Shown here in pieces: positions 37,626 to 47,222 of a stretch of 60,318 nucleotides of DNA. Made by a program: the position numbers and the translations under genes. Each line of letters starts with the position of its first letter. Position 1 is the stretch's first letter. Origin of the DNA: a virus. Under the pieces are notes generated by a model that ran no database searches, was not told the origin of the DNA, and saw nothing but the letters and a program-made list of their open reading frames with translations. The stretch lies in the IMG/VR virus record IMGVR_UViG_3300025108_000047, positions 1 to 60,318 of that record; one strand, written 5' to 3'.

Positions 37626-37998
37626 GGATATTTATAACGCTACAAAAGGAGATGTAGAAAAGATTAACTATAGTGGTTTTTATAATATAGTTAAAACGTT
37701 TTTTGAAGAGTTAATACACGAGCTTGTTGTTGAAAAAGCAACAGTTACATTACCAGCAAAGTTTGGTAAAGTATATATAAAGAAAATGCTACATAAAAGA
37801 GCTTTTCACTATAGGTGCAACATCAATGAAGTTGATGAACAAGGAAACAGAGTAACATATAAAGTGCCAATACTAAATGACTACTATTATAAGTTAGTTT
37901 GGTTAAGGCCTAAAAAATATAAGATGGCAAAAATTAATCCAATGGGATTTTTTAAAAAAGCTATTAATAATGAATTAAACAAAGGTAACGACTTTTAA
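37579..37998 (+). CDS. HU/IHF-like structural protein of the connector region
   Basis: A 139-residue basic protein. NYSGFYNIVKTFFEELIHEL then VVEKATVTLPAKFGKVYIKK resembles the second helix and the (L)PxxGxxxIxK turn of HU/IHF proteins, and crAss-like phages place IHF-like genes here. A basic end (WLRPKKYKMAKINPMGFFKK) follows. It starts inside the previous gene, with no later start available. It may bind DNA at the portal or serve as a ring subunit; the sequence does not separate these. Confidence 0.62.
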   Translation: MEKHQRKYKDKYVSVKDIYNATKGDVEKINYSGFYNIVKTFFEELIHELVVEKATVTLPAKFGKVYIKKMLHKRAFHYRCNINEVDEQGNRVTYKVPILNDYYYKLVWLRPKKYKMAKINPMGFFKKAINNELNKGNDF

Positions 37999-38000
37999 AT

Positions 38001-38657
38001 ATGAATTTTGTATCTATCAAACGAGTATTGGCTTCAGTAACTAGAAATCTAGGTATTGATGTTTTAGACAAAGAACAGAGTATAATAGAATGGGCTTTTG
38101 AAGCAGAAAAGTTTATTGGAGGCTTAAAGTCTTTTATACAGACAGAAGAAAATGTAACTATAGCTTCTAATAGAGCTGCACTACCTTCTAATATAGTTAA
38201 GGTTCTTTCTGTTTCTAATAGCAGTTCTATACTAAAACCAACACACGCTCACTTTAGAGGAAACCCTGTTGGAGTAGACGCAGATTCAGATAATATGGTA
38301 ACTGGAGACAGATACTATATACAAGATGGATATATAAATGCAAAGCTTGATGACGGAGTAGTTCTTACTTTATCTGTGCTAACAATACCTTTAGATGCTG
38401 ACGGATACCCTAAAATTAATGACGCACACATTGAAGCAGTTACAGCTTATTGTATGTGGATGATTAAAAATATAGACTACTATAATGGTAAAGTTCCTCA
38501 ATATGTTATAAACGATTTGCAAAAAAGATGGTTCTTTCTATGTGGTCAAGCAAGAGGTATTGATGGAATGCCAAGCTCTCAGGAACTTTCTGAGATAGGT
38601 AAGTATTGGAACACTTTAATTCCAATAAAGTCTTCTAACGGTCTTAAAAATCACTAA
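38001..38657 (+). CDS. Tail adaptor/ring protein
   Basis: A 218-residue protein. The N-terminal helices (MNFVSIKRVLASVTRNLGID, EQSIIEWAFEAEKFIGGLKS) then beta blocks (NVTIASNRAALPSNIVKVLS, YYIQDGYINAKLDDGVVLTL) and a helical end (HIEAVTAYCMWMIKNIDYYN) match the crAss-like gene placed just before the nozzle. It is comparable to the tail tubular A-type adaptor. It starts 2 nt after the HU/IHF-like gene and ends 2 nt before the nozzle gene. Confidence 0.7.
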   Translation: MNFVSIKRVLASVTRNLGIDVLDKEQSIIEWAFEAEKFIGGLKSFIQTEENVTIASNRAALPSNIVKVLSVSNSSSILKPTHAHFRGNPVGVDADSDNMVTGDRYYIQDGYINAKLDDGVVLTLSVLTIPLDADGYPKINDAHIEAVTAYCMWMIKNIDYYNGKVPQYVINDLQKRWFFLCGQARGIDGMPSSQELSEIGKYWNTLIPIKSSNGLKNH

Positions 38658-38659
38658 TA

Positions 38660-41600
38660 ATGCCAAAAGCAAAACCAAATACATTTCAGGCTGGACTTAA
38701 TATGGATGTAGACCCAAGAATGCAGCCTCCAGGCACATACAGGGACGCAAACAACATTAAAATAGTTGGACTTGAAGGAAATACATTTTCTGTAGAAAAC
38801 TATAAAGGTCAAACAGAAAGAATTGATACTGGACTTGCAGATGGTAATATTGTAGGTTATTGTTCTTTTGCAGATAAAATTGTTTTAATTCACGTAAACG
38901 GAATTACAGCATCAACTTCTACTACAAAGATTTTTATGTTCACTAAAAATGATGATGACACTTTTTCTAGTGAAACTGATTCAAACGGTGCTGCAACCCA
39001 CTTGTATTCTGCTGCTTTAAATATGACAGAAACACAGCCAGTAAAAGTTGTAGGTTCTTATGAAAATAAATCAACAAGAAGAATTTACTGGACTGACAAT
39101 ATAAACCCAGTAAGGTCTATGAACCTAGAGCTTCTGGTATATGATTTAGAAAGCTATCCAATAACAATTAATCAGTTACCTGTAAATAATTTAGAACTGT
39201 TGCCTTCTGTGAGACCACAAAGCCCATATTTATCAGGCGTTATAGGAGGCTCTTTAAGGGTTGGTACTTATCAGTATTGCGCAAAGTACGTAACTCAAGA
39301 TGGTGCAGAAACAGCAGCCTTACCTTTGTCTGGACTTTATCATACCACGGCTAACACAGGCTCTTATAAAAACTTTATGGGTTCTCCTCAAGGAGTAGAC
39401 TCTGCGATGGGTTTTACTTTAAAGCTTGACAATGTAGATTCAAGTTTTGAAAGAGTAAAACTTTTTGCTATTTTTTACGAACAACTTAATGGCACACAAA
39501 AAGTGTATCTTGTTTCTGACAGGATTACAGATGGCTCTAGCTCTTTAACATTTACCCATAGTAGAAATGAAAGTGATAATGAAGTTTCTATTAACGAAAT
39601 ACTTGAGCCTAAAAACACTTTTGATATAGCAAAAGACTTAGCAATTAAAGATAATATTTTATTTGCTGTAAACACAAGAAAAAGAGATGCTTTTGTAAGT
39701 GCTGATGAGTTTAATCCTACCTTAGAAAGGTGGAATAATACTTTAATGGAGAAAAAACCTACAAGGTATTTACAAAATGGCGCTTACGTAAGAGCTAATC
39801 AAGATATAAATAATTATAGATTTTTGCCTTCAAGTTTTAGTGTTAACTATTCTAAAAATTTAAGCTCTTCTGTTCCTACTACTAGTAATGTTATGTATGA
39901 GCCAAAAACAAACGGATGGACGCTTGGAACAGCTGTTGAAGAAACTTTTGCAACTGGAGTTGATTTTACTGATATAAACATAACTTCTTCTGCTAATTAT
40001 ATAAACGCAGGAGGTAATGATAGCGTAAAACATTATGAAAGTTCAGATAAATTTAAGTATCACTGGAGAATAAAAGTAGATACAACTGGAGATGGAAATT
40101 ATAATAAATTTTATAATTCTAATGGAGTCTGGCAAGACACATCAACCACACACGTTATAAATGGAGCAGAAGTAGGTGAAGGTTTTGCTAATTATCAAAA
40201 TGGTACTGGATATATGACTTCCTGGGATAATATTGGACTTACAATTACAAATGTTCCCACTGGAGTTAGAAAATTATTTATAGAGCTAGACGAGGTTAAT
40301 ATTATAACAAGCGACAACATTGCTCTTAATCTTGTTACATCTCACACTTACTCTTGGTATGGAAATGATATTGTAATTACTGCTGATGAATTAAGTTCTG
40401 AGGGAGGCTACAGTTATACCATTATTGAAACTGTCAATCCTAGTGAAACAAATCAAGTAAGCGATACGTCAAGAGTTTTAGGCGCAATGTCTCCTGGTTA
40501 TAATTCTGGAGCTGGAGTAAGGCTTTCTTTTAAAACAATACCTAAAGTTTCCGATGAAGTAAAGTCTAATCCTAGTGAAGCACCATACATACAAACAAAC
40601 GACAGCATAACTTCTGTTGACATAAGCAATGTAGACGCTAAGGTTTTTTCTAGCACCGCATCTTCTAGCAATAAAGACCCTCAAATGCTGACTTTAAAAG
40701 GCTACAAAAGAGGAGAAATATATAGGCTAGGTGTATTGTTTTATGATAAAAAAGGAAATCCAATAAACACATTATGGATGGGAGATGTTCAAATGCCTGA
40801 ACATGGAGATAGAAATTTACAACTAGAAAAAGGAGTTATAAAATCAACAAAAGGAGGAACTCCAGTGGACATAATTACAACTGTTGCTTCTCCACCAAAA
40901 ATAAATGGTAATGTTTGCGCAGAAGACTATAGACTTGATGTAGTAGATGGCATAGCTGTCCCTGGACACGTTGTATTACCTAATTTTGCTACTAACGGTG
41001 TTTCTAATTATAACTTAACAAATAATAACGCAAGAAATTTTTTATATCCAATTACAGACACGGACTCAGCTTCACAGCGTACTTTTAAACACTACACTAT
41101 GGATTTAGCTATAGTGTGTGAGTTTAGATTTCCTCAGTCTGTTTTAGATAAAATATCAGGATTTCAAGTAGTAAGAGCTGAAAGAAGTATGCAGGACGCG
41201 TCTGTAATGCAGTCTGGACTTTTTAGAGAAGGAGCGCAATTTATATTTAATGATGAAGGAACTGCTAACAGTCTTAAAAATGAAGCAGAAGGAAATATAG
41301 GTGGTACTAATGAGGCTAATAGAATTTTAGTTAATGAAAAGCTAGAAGACTTTAGGGCAAAGTTTGGAGTTTCAGAACACATATTTTATGATGAGATTAA
41401 TGAATCGAATCATGAAGAGCCTACTTCTTTTATTTTTGGTTCTTCATACTCGCAAAACTATTCAGACACAAGCGCTGTAAGAAATAGATTTTGGGGTGTA
41501 CCAAATATAGGTGTAGTGTATAGCCCAGATAGTCTTTTTGGTGTATATCCATACAAATTCTCATCAACAGATAGAATAAAAACTGTATCAACGATAAGTC

Positions 41601-43831
41601 TTAAAGACAACATTCAATTTCAATCAACAGAGGCTTATACGTTTGGAAATTCAACTCCTTATGAACATAGATTTTATGGATTCAAAGTTGTTAATGAAGC
41701 AGATGGTCAGCATAAATATTTTGGAAAAACATATACTGTAGACACGCAGTTTTCAATTTTAGCAGAAGAAACATTTTCAAATGGAGACTCTGCAATCAAA
41801 GCTTATAATAATAACACCTCTTTTGGTAGTTACTTTTTTGATATACAAAACGACCAAAATCAACCAAATTACAATCCTACTGGTAGTCGTGACGCAAATG
41901 AACTTTTCGTTAGAAGCATTCTTTTAGACCAAGCAGAGGAGGTTTTTGAAGGAGATACTACTAGAGTTAATAAATACAATAGGAATTTTATTAACATGAC
42001 TTATGGTAACGTAAGGTCAGCGGGATTAACTCCAGAAGGGTCTCCTGATGATGACGCGACCACATACACAAGTTATTTTGAATCTTATTTAGTTGACTCA
42101 ACATCAACCAATTATTGGAAAGTAAAAAGTGTACAAAAAGGTAATAAAGGAATATTTGTTTCTCCTGCTGGTATGCCAAGAATACCTAATCTTAATAGAC
42201 TTATTTTGGGTGATGGTAATTTACTGTGGCCTAACTCTTATAGACACAAAAAGAATCCTTATATGTTACTTGTAGACATAGTTAAAAGTAGCTCTGAAAG
42301 AGAATCTATGTATGGTGGAGTATCAAACGACTCTTTATTTAGCACACGATACATTAAAGCTGGAGAATTTACCAAAGTAGTTATTCCTGGACATACTCCA
42401 GACACAAACTTTAAAGTGAATGTTCATGGTGGAGATGTATTTACATCTATTTTTTCTCATCAATTAACAATGTCTCATTATCATCCAGACGGTTCTGCTG
42501 CTAAGTTTATAACTTTTCCTGTAGAGTCAAGAGTTAATCCAGACATGAGAAGTGGATTTCATTTACAAGCAGGTAAAGCTGAAGCTGGATTTTTTCCTGA
42601 TGTAATACCAAATAAAAACGACTTAATGTATAATCCCGTTTACAGTCAAGAGCCAAACTTTAAAGGTTATATATCTGTAGACGAATCAAAAAAAGCTATA
42701 GACTTAGACCAACCTGTTCAAGTTGCATACAGCAAAAGCAAAGTCTCTGGAGAATTAGAAGATTCTTATAGACAATTTCCTATTGTGCAGTTTCACGATT
42801 TAGATAATGATGCTGGTGAAATAAACTCTATAGTTAATTTTAGAGATAATTTATACTGTTTACAAGACTCAGGATTTGCAAAATTATTTATTAATAGTAG
42901 GGCTTTAGTTGGAGGAGCAGAAGGAATTTTAATTGGCTCTGCTAATACTATTGAAAATCACTCTTATATATCAAAACAATACGGAAGCATACATAGAGAA
43001 GGGGTTTTATCTACAGATAATGCTTTGTATTTTATAGATGCAAAAAACTCGAAGATACATAGGTTTACCGATAGACTTGAAAGCATTTCTGACAAAGGAG
43101 TGATGAAGTTTATGAACGACACAATTTCTTCTACGTCTACCTTTAAGTCTAAAAAACCTAATACTACATACTCAAGAATACAAGATTCACAACAGCATTT
43201 TGCTAGTGAGGCTAGAGGCGTAAGTATTGGCTATGACCAAAAAGAAAAAAGAGTAATATTCACTTTTAGCGATAGAACTGGAAGTAATATAAATAAAATA
43301 TCTATTGCTTACAACGAGTACATGAATGCTTTTGAAAGCAAGCTAAGCGCAACTCCTCCTTTGTGGATTATGCACCAAGGTAACTTGTATTGTCATGGTA
43401 GAATACTACCTACAATGGGTAATGGTAATATTGCTTGTAACAAAGTTTCTGAATTTAACGTTAATGAAAGCGCTTACGGAATGAATGCTAACGCAGTTGT
43501 TTTACAAGATATAGAGATTATAGTAAATGATGGAGCTGTAAAAAATAAAAAGTTTGATACTGTTGAAGTTATAGGTGATACTGATATTAACGGGACTGTA
43601 ACTTTAAGTTCAGCAGATTTTAGCACAGACAAAACAGCACAACAAACCACTAATTTTGCTATTGATTTAATACACACAATTAGAGAAGGTGTACTTAGCT
43701 TTCCATTAAGAGGAAAAACGGCTGCTAAAAGGCTTGTAGGTACATACGCTAAAATAAAACTTAAAAATAACAATAACACTAAATTTAGTATCTTTGCGAT
43801 AGTAGCTAAAATTAGACAATCTTTAAAATAA
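38660..43831 (+). CDS. Giant tail nozzle (muzzle) protein
   Basis: A 1,723-residue protein. The start (NTFQAGLNMDVDPRMQPPGT, then YRDANNIKIVGLEGNTFSVE) is typical of crAss-like muzzle and T7 gp12-like nozzle proteins. SPYLSGVIGGSLRVGTYQYC begins a Fn3-like or beta-propeller unit. Large insertions of beta domains fill the middle (about 380-600 and 850-1250). The propeller closes near FRDNLYCLQDSGFAKLFINS and YISKQYGSIHREGVLSTDNALYFIDA (about 1390-1470). It forms the short tail's tube end and gate. Confidence 0.85.
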   Translation: MPKAKPNTFQAGLNMDVDPRMQPPGTYRDANNIKIVGLEGNTFSVENYKGQTERIDTGLADGNIVGYCSFADKIVLIHVNGITASTSTTKIFMFTKNDDDTFSSETDSNGAATHLYSAALNMTETQPVKVVGSYENKSTRRIYWTDNINPVRSMNLELLVYDLESYPITINQLPVNNLELLPSVRPQSPYLSGVIGGSLRVGTYQYCAKYVTQDGAETAALPLSGLYHTTANTGSYKNFMGSPQGVDSAMGFTLKLDNVDSSFERVKLFAIFYEQLNGTQKVYLVSDRITDGSSSLTFTHSRNESDNEVSINEILEPKNTFDIAKDLAIKDNILFAVNTRKRDAFVSADEFNPTLERWNNTLMEKKPTRYLQNGAYVRANQDINNYRFLPSSFSVNYSKNLSSSVPTTSNVMYEPKTNGWTLGTAVEETFATGVDFTDINITSSANYINAGGNDSVKHYESSDKFKYHWRIKVDTTGDGNYNKFYNSNGVWQDTSTTHVINGAEVGEGFANYQNGTGYMTSWDNIGLTITNVPTGVRKLFIELDEVNIITSDNIALNLVTSHTYSWYGNDIVITADELSSEGGYSYTIIETVNPSETNQVSDTSRVLGAMSPGYNSGAGVRLSFKTIPKVSDEVKSNPSEAPYIQTNDSITSVDISNVDAKVFSSTASSSNKDPQMLTLKGYKRGEIYRLGVLFYDKKGNPINTLWMGDVQMPEHGDRNLQLEKGVIKSTKGGTPVDIITTVASPPKINGNVCAEDYRLDVVDGIAVPGHVVLPNFATNGVSNYNLTNNNARNFLYPITDTDSASQRTFKHYTMDLAIVCEFRFPQSVLDKISGFQVVRAERSMQDASVMQSGLFREGAQFIFNDEGTANSLKNEAEGNIGGTNEANRILVNEKLEDFRAKFGVSEHIFYDEINESNHEEPTSFIFGSSYSQNYSDTSAVRNRFWGVPNIGVVYSPDSLFGVYPYKFSSTDRIKTVSTISLKDNIQFQSTEAYTFGNSTPYEHRFYGFKVVNEADGQHKYFGKTYTVDTQFSILAEETFSNGDSAIKAYNNNTSFGSYFFDIQNDQNQPNYNPTGSRDANELFVRSILLDQAEEVFEGDTTRVNKYNRNFINMTYGNVRSAGLTPEGSPDDDATTYTSYFESYLVDSTSTNYWKVKSVQKGNKGIFVSPAGMPRIPNLNRLILGDGNLLWPNSYRHKKNPYMLLVDIVKSSSERESMYGGVSNDSLFSTRYIKAGEFTKVVIPGHTPDTNFKVNVHGGDVFTSIFSHQLTMSHYHPDGSAAKFITFPVESRVNPDMRSGFHLQAGKAEAGFFPDVIPNKNDLMYNPVYSQEPNFKGYISVDESKKAIDLDQPVQVAYSKSKVSGELEDSYRQFPIVQFHDLDNDAGEINSIVNFRDNLYCLQDSGFAKLFINSRALVGGAEGILIGSANTIENHSYISKQYGSIHREGVLSTDNALYFIDAKNSKIHRFTDRLESISDKGVMKFMNDTISSTSTFKSKKPNTTYSRIQDSQQHFASEARGVSIGYDQKEKRVIFTFSDRTGSNINKISIAYNEYMNAFESKLSATPPLWIMHQGNLYCHGRILPTMGNGNIACNKVSEFNVNESAYGMNANAVVLQDIEIIVNDGAVKNKKFDTVEVIGDTDINGTVTLSSADFSTDKTAQQTTNFAIDLIHTIREGVLSFPLRGKTAAKRLVGTYAKIKLKNNNNTKFSIFAIVAKIRQSLK

Positions 43832-44661
43832 TGATAGACGGTATAGACGAGTTTGCAGAACTTAGAGCTAATCCAGCTCTTGCTGGTATGACTGACGAGC
43901 AAATAAGGCAAATGATTAACTCACCATCAGCTGTTGTTAATGGTAATTCATCACAAGACCCTTACGCATACAACTCAATGACTTTAGCTCCTGGCGCTTC
44001 TACAGACTACGGAGTGCAAGCTCCTAATCCATATATGTCTCCAGCGGGAAATCAATTTGACTTCTTTAACGTTCAGGAACTTGCAACACCTAACTCATAT
44101 AATTCAATGAGTCTAGCTCCTGGTTCTAACATAGAAGGAAGCACTGGCCCTAATCAATATCAAAGTGCTGCTGATGGAACTTTTACAAATTCTTACCAAG
44201 AAGCTCCAACTACAGTACAACAACTTACAACAACTGGCCCTAGCAAAGTAATGAATACTGTTTCACAAGGAGTTAATCTTTATAATCAAGTTAAGCCAAT
44301 AATAGCTAGTGCTAAAGCAGCGTTAGCAGGAGGAGCAGGTGCAGCAGCAGCAGGTAGTGCAGCAGCAGCAGGTGCAGGTGCAGCAGCAGGTGCAGGTGCA
44401 GCAGCAGGTAGTGCAGCAGCAGGTGCAGCAGGTGCAGGTGCAGGATTAGCTGCATTAGCTCCATTAGCTCCTGTAGCTTTAGGTGTTGGAGCTTTACTAT
44501 ACATGAAGAATAAAAAGAAAAAGAAAAGAGAGAGGCAAAAAGCAAAAGAAGAAGCTCAATACAAGAGTAGAAAGTTAGAACAAAAACAAGACTTGATTGA
44601 CGCCAATCAGGATTACATGGAAATGGCTTCTAAATATAACAATACTTACGACATATCATAA
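43831..44661 (+). CDS. Ala/Gly-rich internal virion or pore-like protein
   Basis: A 276-residue protein. The N-terminal half has two copies of a YNSMxLAPGxx module (about residues 48-58 and 90-100). Residues about 155-220 are an almost pure Ala/Gly track ending in a hydrophobic stretch (LAALAPLAPVALGVGALLYM). A basic KNKKKKKRERQKAK and a coiled coil to the end follow. Membrane-inserting glycine/alanine helices beside other internal proteins suggest an ejected channel part, as for T7 gp14. It overlaps the lysozyme gene by TAATG. Confidence 0.65.
   Translation: MIDGIDEFAELRANPALAGMTDEQIRQMINSPSAVVNGNSSQDPYAYNSMTLAPGASTDYGVQAPNPYMSPAGNQFDFFNVQELATPNSYNSMSLAPGSNIEGSTGPNQYQSAADGTFTNSYQEAPTTVQQLTTTGPSKVMNTVSQGVNLYNQVKPIIASAKAALAGGAGAAAAGSAAAAGAGAAAGAGAAAGSAAAGAAGAGAGLAALAPLAPVALGVGALLYMKNKKKKKRERQKAKEEAQYKSRKLEQKQDLIDANQDYMEMASKYNNTYDIS
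44326..44445 (+). repeat. GCAGCAGGTGCAGGT-type minisatellite coding Ala/Gly
   Basis: About 120 bases are built from GCAGCA and GGTGCA units in varying order (core GCAGCAGCAGGTGCAGGT). The patch is much richer in G and C than the rest of the window. The repeats stay in frame in the internal virion gene. Slippage here would change the length of the Ala/Gly track. Confidence 0.85.
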
Positions 44662-47222
44662 TGGCAAAACCATCAGAACAAGAAATATATAATTACTTAA
44701 GAAATAAGCCAGGTGTTTCTCATGAACACGCTATGGGAATAATAGCTAACATTAAAGCTGAAAGCGCATTTGACTCTGGTGTAAGGGGAGATTTTATGAT
44801 ACCTGACCCAACAGGTAAATTAAAAAACAAAGAAAAGCTAGTTAATAAAAAAGGAAGTGGTTATGTTTATAGTAAACATCATCCTACAAAAGCTGGTCAA
44901 GAAGTAGAACAGAATTTAATAGCAGACATTAAGCCATCAGCTGGAGGCTTATTTCAACATCAAGGAAGTAGATTTAAAGATATGGTTGATGCAGCTGGTA
45001 AAGACTGGGAAACCAACTGGAAAGGACAAATAGACTTTGCGCTACAAGAACAAGATGGAAAAAATTATTTAAAACAAGACTTTACTTCTGTTGCAGATTC
45101 TACAAAGTCATTTATGATAAATTTTGAAAGACCTGCTGACCAATCTCAAGAAAAAATACAATCAAGAATAGCTGGAGTTAATAATTTAGACTTAGAGACA
45201 AACTATACTCCAGGGAAAAACACCTCTAATAATACTACAGCTAAAGAAGTTACTATAGAAGATATAGAAGCTAAGTACGGGCCAACCGCTAGATTAACTG
45301 AAGTAAATGGACAACAAAAAATAACATATACAGATAAAGATGGTGTTTTTCAACAAATAGATAGAGATACATTTTTTACAAACAATGAAGAGCTTACTGT
45401 TGATGAACAAATACAACAAAACAACAATGAAGAAGTAGACTCAAATAATGAAGAAGAGGTAAATAATGATACTGAATCTAATACAACTCAAACTAAACTA
45501 GAAAGGTCTTACAGAGTTTATGACAATAAAACTGAAAAGTATATTAGCATTAACTCTAACTACAATACGGAAACTAAGTCTTGGGAACATACTGCTAGCG
45601 GAGAAACAAGTTTAACCGAAGAAGAGGTTAATCAAATTGGAGGAATGTATACAGACCCTCTTGGAAAAACACCAGCAGGAGCAAGCTCTAATTTTAAAGA
45701 AGAAAAACTAGAAGATGGCACTACTTATTATAGGCCGTATTTTGGAGATAGTAATGAACAAACTTCTTTTCAAAAAAGATTTTCGTTTTTTGATTCTGCT
45801 CCTATACAAAAAGAAACTGACGTAAAAATACTACAGCAACTTTCTGATGCAGAAAGCGAAAAAAATATTAATAAAGCGAAAGCACTAAAAATAAAAGAAA
45901 ACGAAAAACAAAAAGCAGAAGACATTAAAAAAATTAATGCAGCTAATTCTAATATTGCTAAGTTAAAATTAAGATACGAAAAGACTAAAGACCCTAAAGA
46001 CAAAGTTGCCTACGAAAAAGCTAAACAAGAATTAAATAATATAAATAATAGCATAAAACAAAGAGATGCAAGTAAAAACTTAAACAAGCTAGTACAGCAA
46101 GAAAAAGATTTAAGAAAGCAACTTGCTGAAATGCAAAAAAATCCAGACAACTTTTCTTTAGAAGATATTAATTCTATTAAAGCAAAAATAGACAAAGTTG
46201 CTATTGATTTATCTGCTGGCACTAATAATGTTAGAACGGAAGGCCCGTTTGGAAACACTATTGAAGACGTGCAAAATGTAGTTATTGAAGATAAAGATTT
46301 AATTTTAAACTACAATAGCAAAGAAATAGCTAAAGAAGGTGAGTCTGCAATTATATCTCCTAAAATAGAATATACTGATGATGGAGAAGAAAAAATAGTT
46401 AAAGCTAATGAGTTAGACGAAGTTGTAATAGATGGGACAGACCCAGTCGTTGGAAACATAGATGGTGATGCAGACGATTTAGCTAATACAGAAGGAGGAG
46501 GAGGACTTCCTGAAATGACTGTTCAAAAAGGACTGTTAGACAGTATAGGAGGTATAGGTACTGTTGCTTCTGCATTAGTAGGAGCTAAAGCATTAAAAGC
46601 TGCTAACGAGCCTAAAGCTGAAATAGATATGCCTGAGCTGTCTGATGCTTTTAACGCAGAGTTATATCAGCAAGAGCAGTTATCAAAAAGAGGTTTTAGT
46701 CCTGACCAAGAAGCTGCTGCTAGAAAACAAATTAGCGACTCTTATGCTTTAGGTATAGAAAACGCTGTAAGAGGAACTGCTGGAGACAGAGCTAAGTTGT
46801 TAGCTATGAGTGGAGTGTTAGACTCGCAAAGACAAGCTGCGTTATTAGACTTTGCTGCAAAAGACGATGCTGCAATGCAAGCCAACAAAGAGCAGTTTAA
46901 CAGAACGTTAATGTTTAAAGAAAAGTTTGACATTAATAACGCTCAACAGATGAGGAATGAGAAAATGCAGGAAATTAACAATCGGTATAGCACAAATCAA
47001 CAATTAGCTGCATCAGCTTTTAAGTATGCTATGGACAATGTTAATAATGCAAAAGCAGACGCAATGCAAAATCAACTTACACAAGTTATGATAAATGATG
47101 CTAGCGCAGGTTATGATGTAAAAGAGAAATATTCTTCTGGACTTCTAGGTAAGTTTGCCTCAAGGCTTTTACCTAACTTGTTCGGTGAAAACAATACAAA
47201 CGATACAGAAACAGAACAATAA
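44661..47222 (+). CDS. Internal virion protein with phage tail lysozyme domain
   Basis: An 853-residue protein. Residues 5-150 match the phage tail lysozyme family: EIYNYLRNKPGVSHEHAMGI, then IANIKAESAFD with the probable catalytic Glu34, and later AGGLFQHQGSRF. It would open the cell wall during DNA entry. An acidic linker (TVDEQIQQNNNEEVDSNNEE) follows, then coiled coils (about 420-510), a GGGGLPEM-like hinge, and a hydrophobic and helical C-terminus (LLDSIGGIGTVASALVGAKA). It is the counterpart of T7 gp16's lysozyme domain. Confidence 0.82.
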   Translation: MAKPSEQEIYNYLRNKPGVSHEHAMGIIANIKAESAFDSGVRGDFMIPDPTGKLKNKEKLVNKKGSGYVYSKHHPTKAGQEVEQNLIADIKPSAGGLFQHQGSRFKDMVDAAGKDWETNWKGQIDFALQEQDGKNYLKQDFTSVADSTKSFMINFERPADQSQEKIQSRIAGVNNLDLETNYTPGKNTSNNTTAKEVTIEDIEAKYGPTARLTEVNGQQKITYTDKDGVFQQIDRDTFFTNNEELTVDEQIQQNNNEEVDSNNEEEVNNDTESNTTQTKLERSYRVYDNKTEKYISINSNYNTETKSWEHTASGETSLTEEEVNQIGGMYTDPLGKTPAGASSNFKEEKLEDGTTYYRPYFGDSNEQTSFQKRFSFFDSAPIQKETDVKILQQLSDAESEKNINKAKALKIKENEKQKAEDIKKINAANSNIAKLKLRYEKTKDPKDKVAYEKAKQELNNINNSIKQRDASKNLNKLVQQEKDLRKQLAEMQKNPDNFSLEDINSIKAKIDKVAIDLSAGTNNVRTEGPFGNTIEDVQNVVIEDKDLILNYNSKEIAKEGESAIISPKIEYTDDGEEKIVKANELDEVVIDGTDPVVGNIDGDADDLANTEGGGGLPEMTVQKGLLDSIGGIGTVASALVGAKALKAANEPKAEIDMPELSDAFNAELYQQEQLSKRGFSPDQEAAARKQISDSYALGIENAVRGTAGDRAKLLAMSGVLDSQRQAALLDFAAKDDAAMQANKEQFNRTLMFKEKFDINNAQQMRNEKMQEINNRYSTNQQLAASAFKYAMDNVNNAKADAMQNQLTQVMINDASAGYDVKEKYSSGLLGKFASRLLPNLFGENNTNDTETEQ

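Noticed and set aside
44286-44545. Ala-rich and Leu-rich frames antisense to the Ala/Gly repeat
   Set aside because: They arise from the complement of the GCA/GGT repeat in other frames and lie wholly within a supported plus-strand gene.
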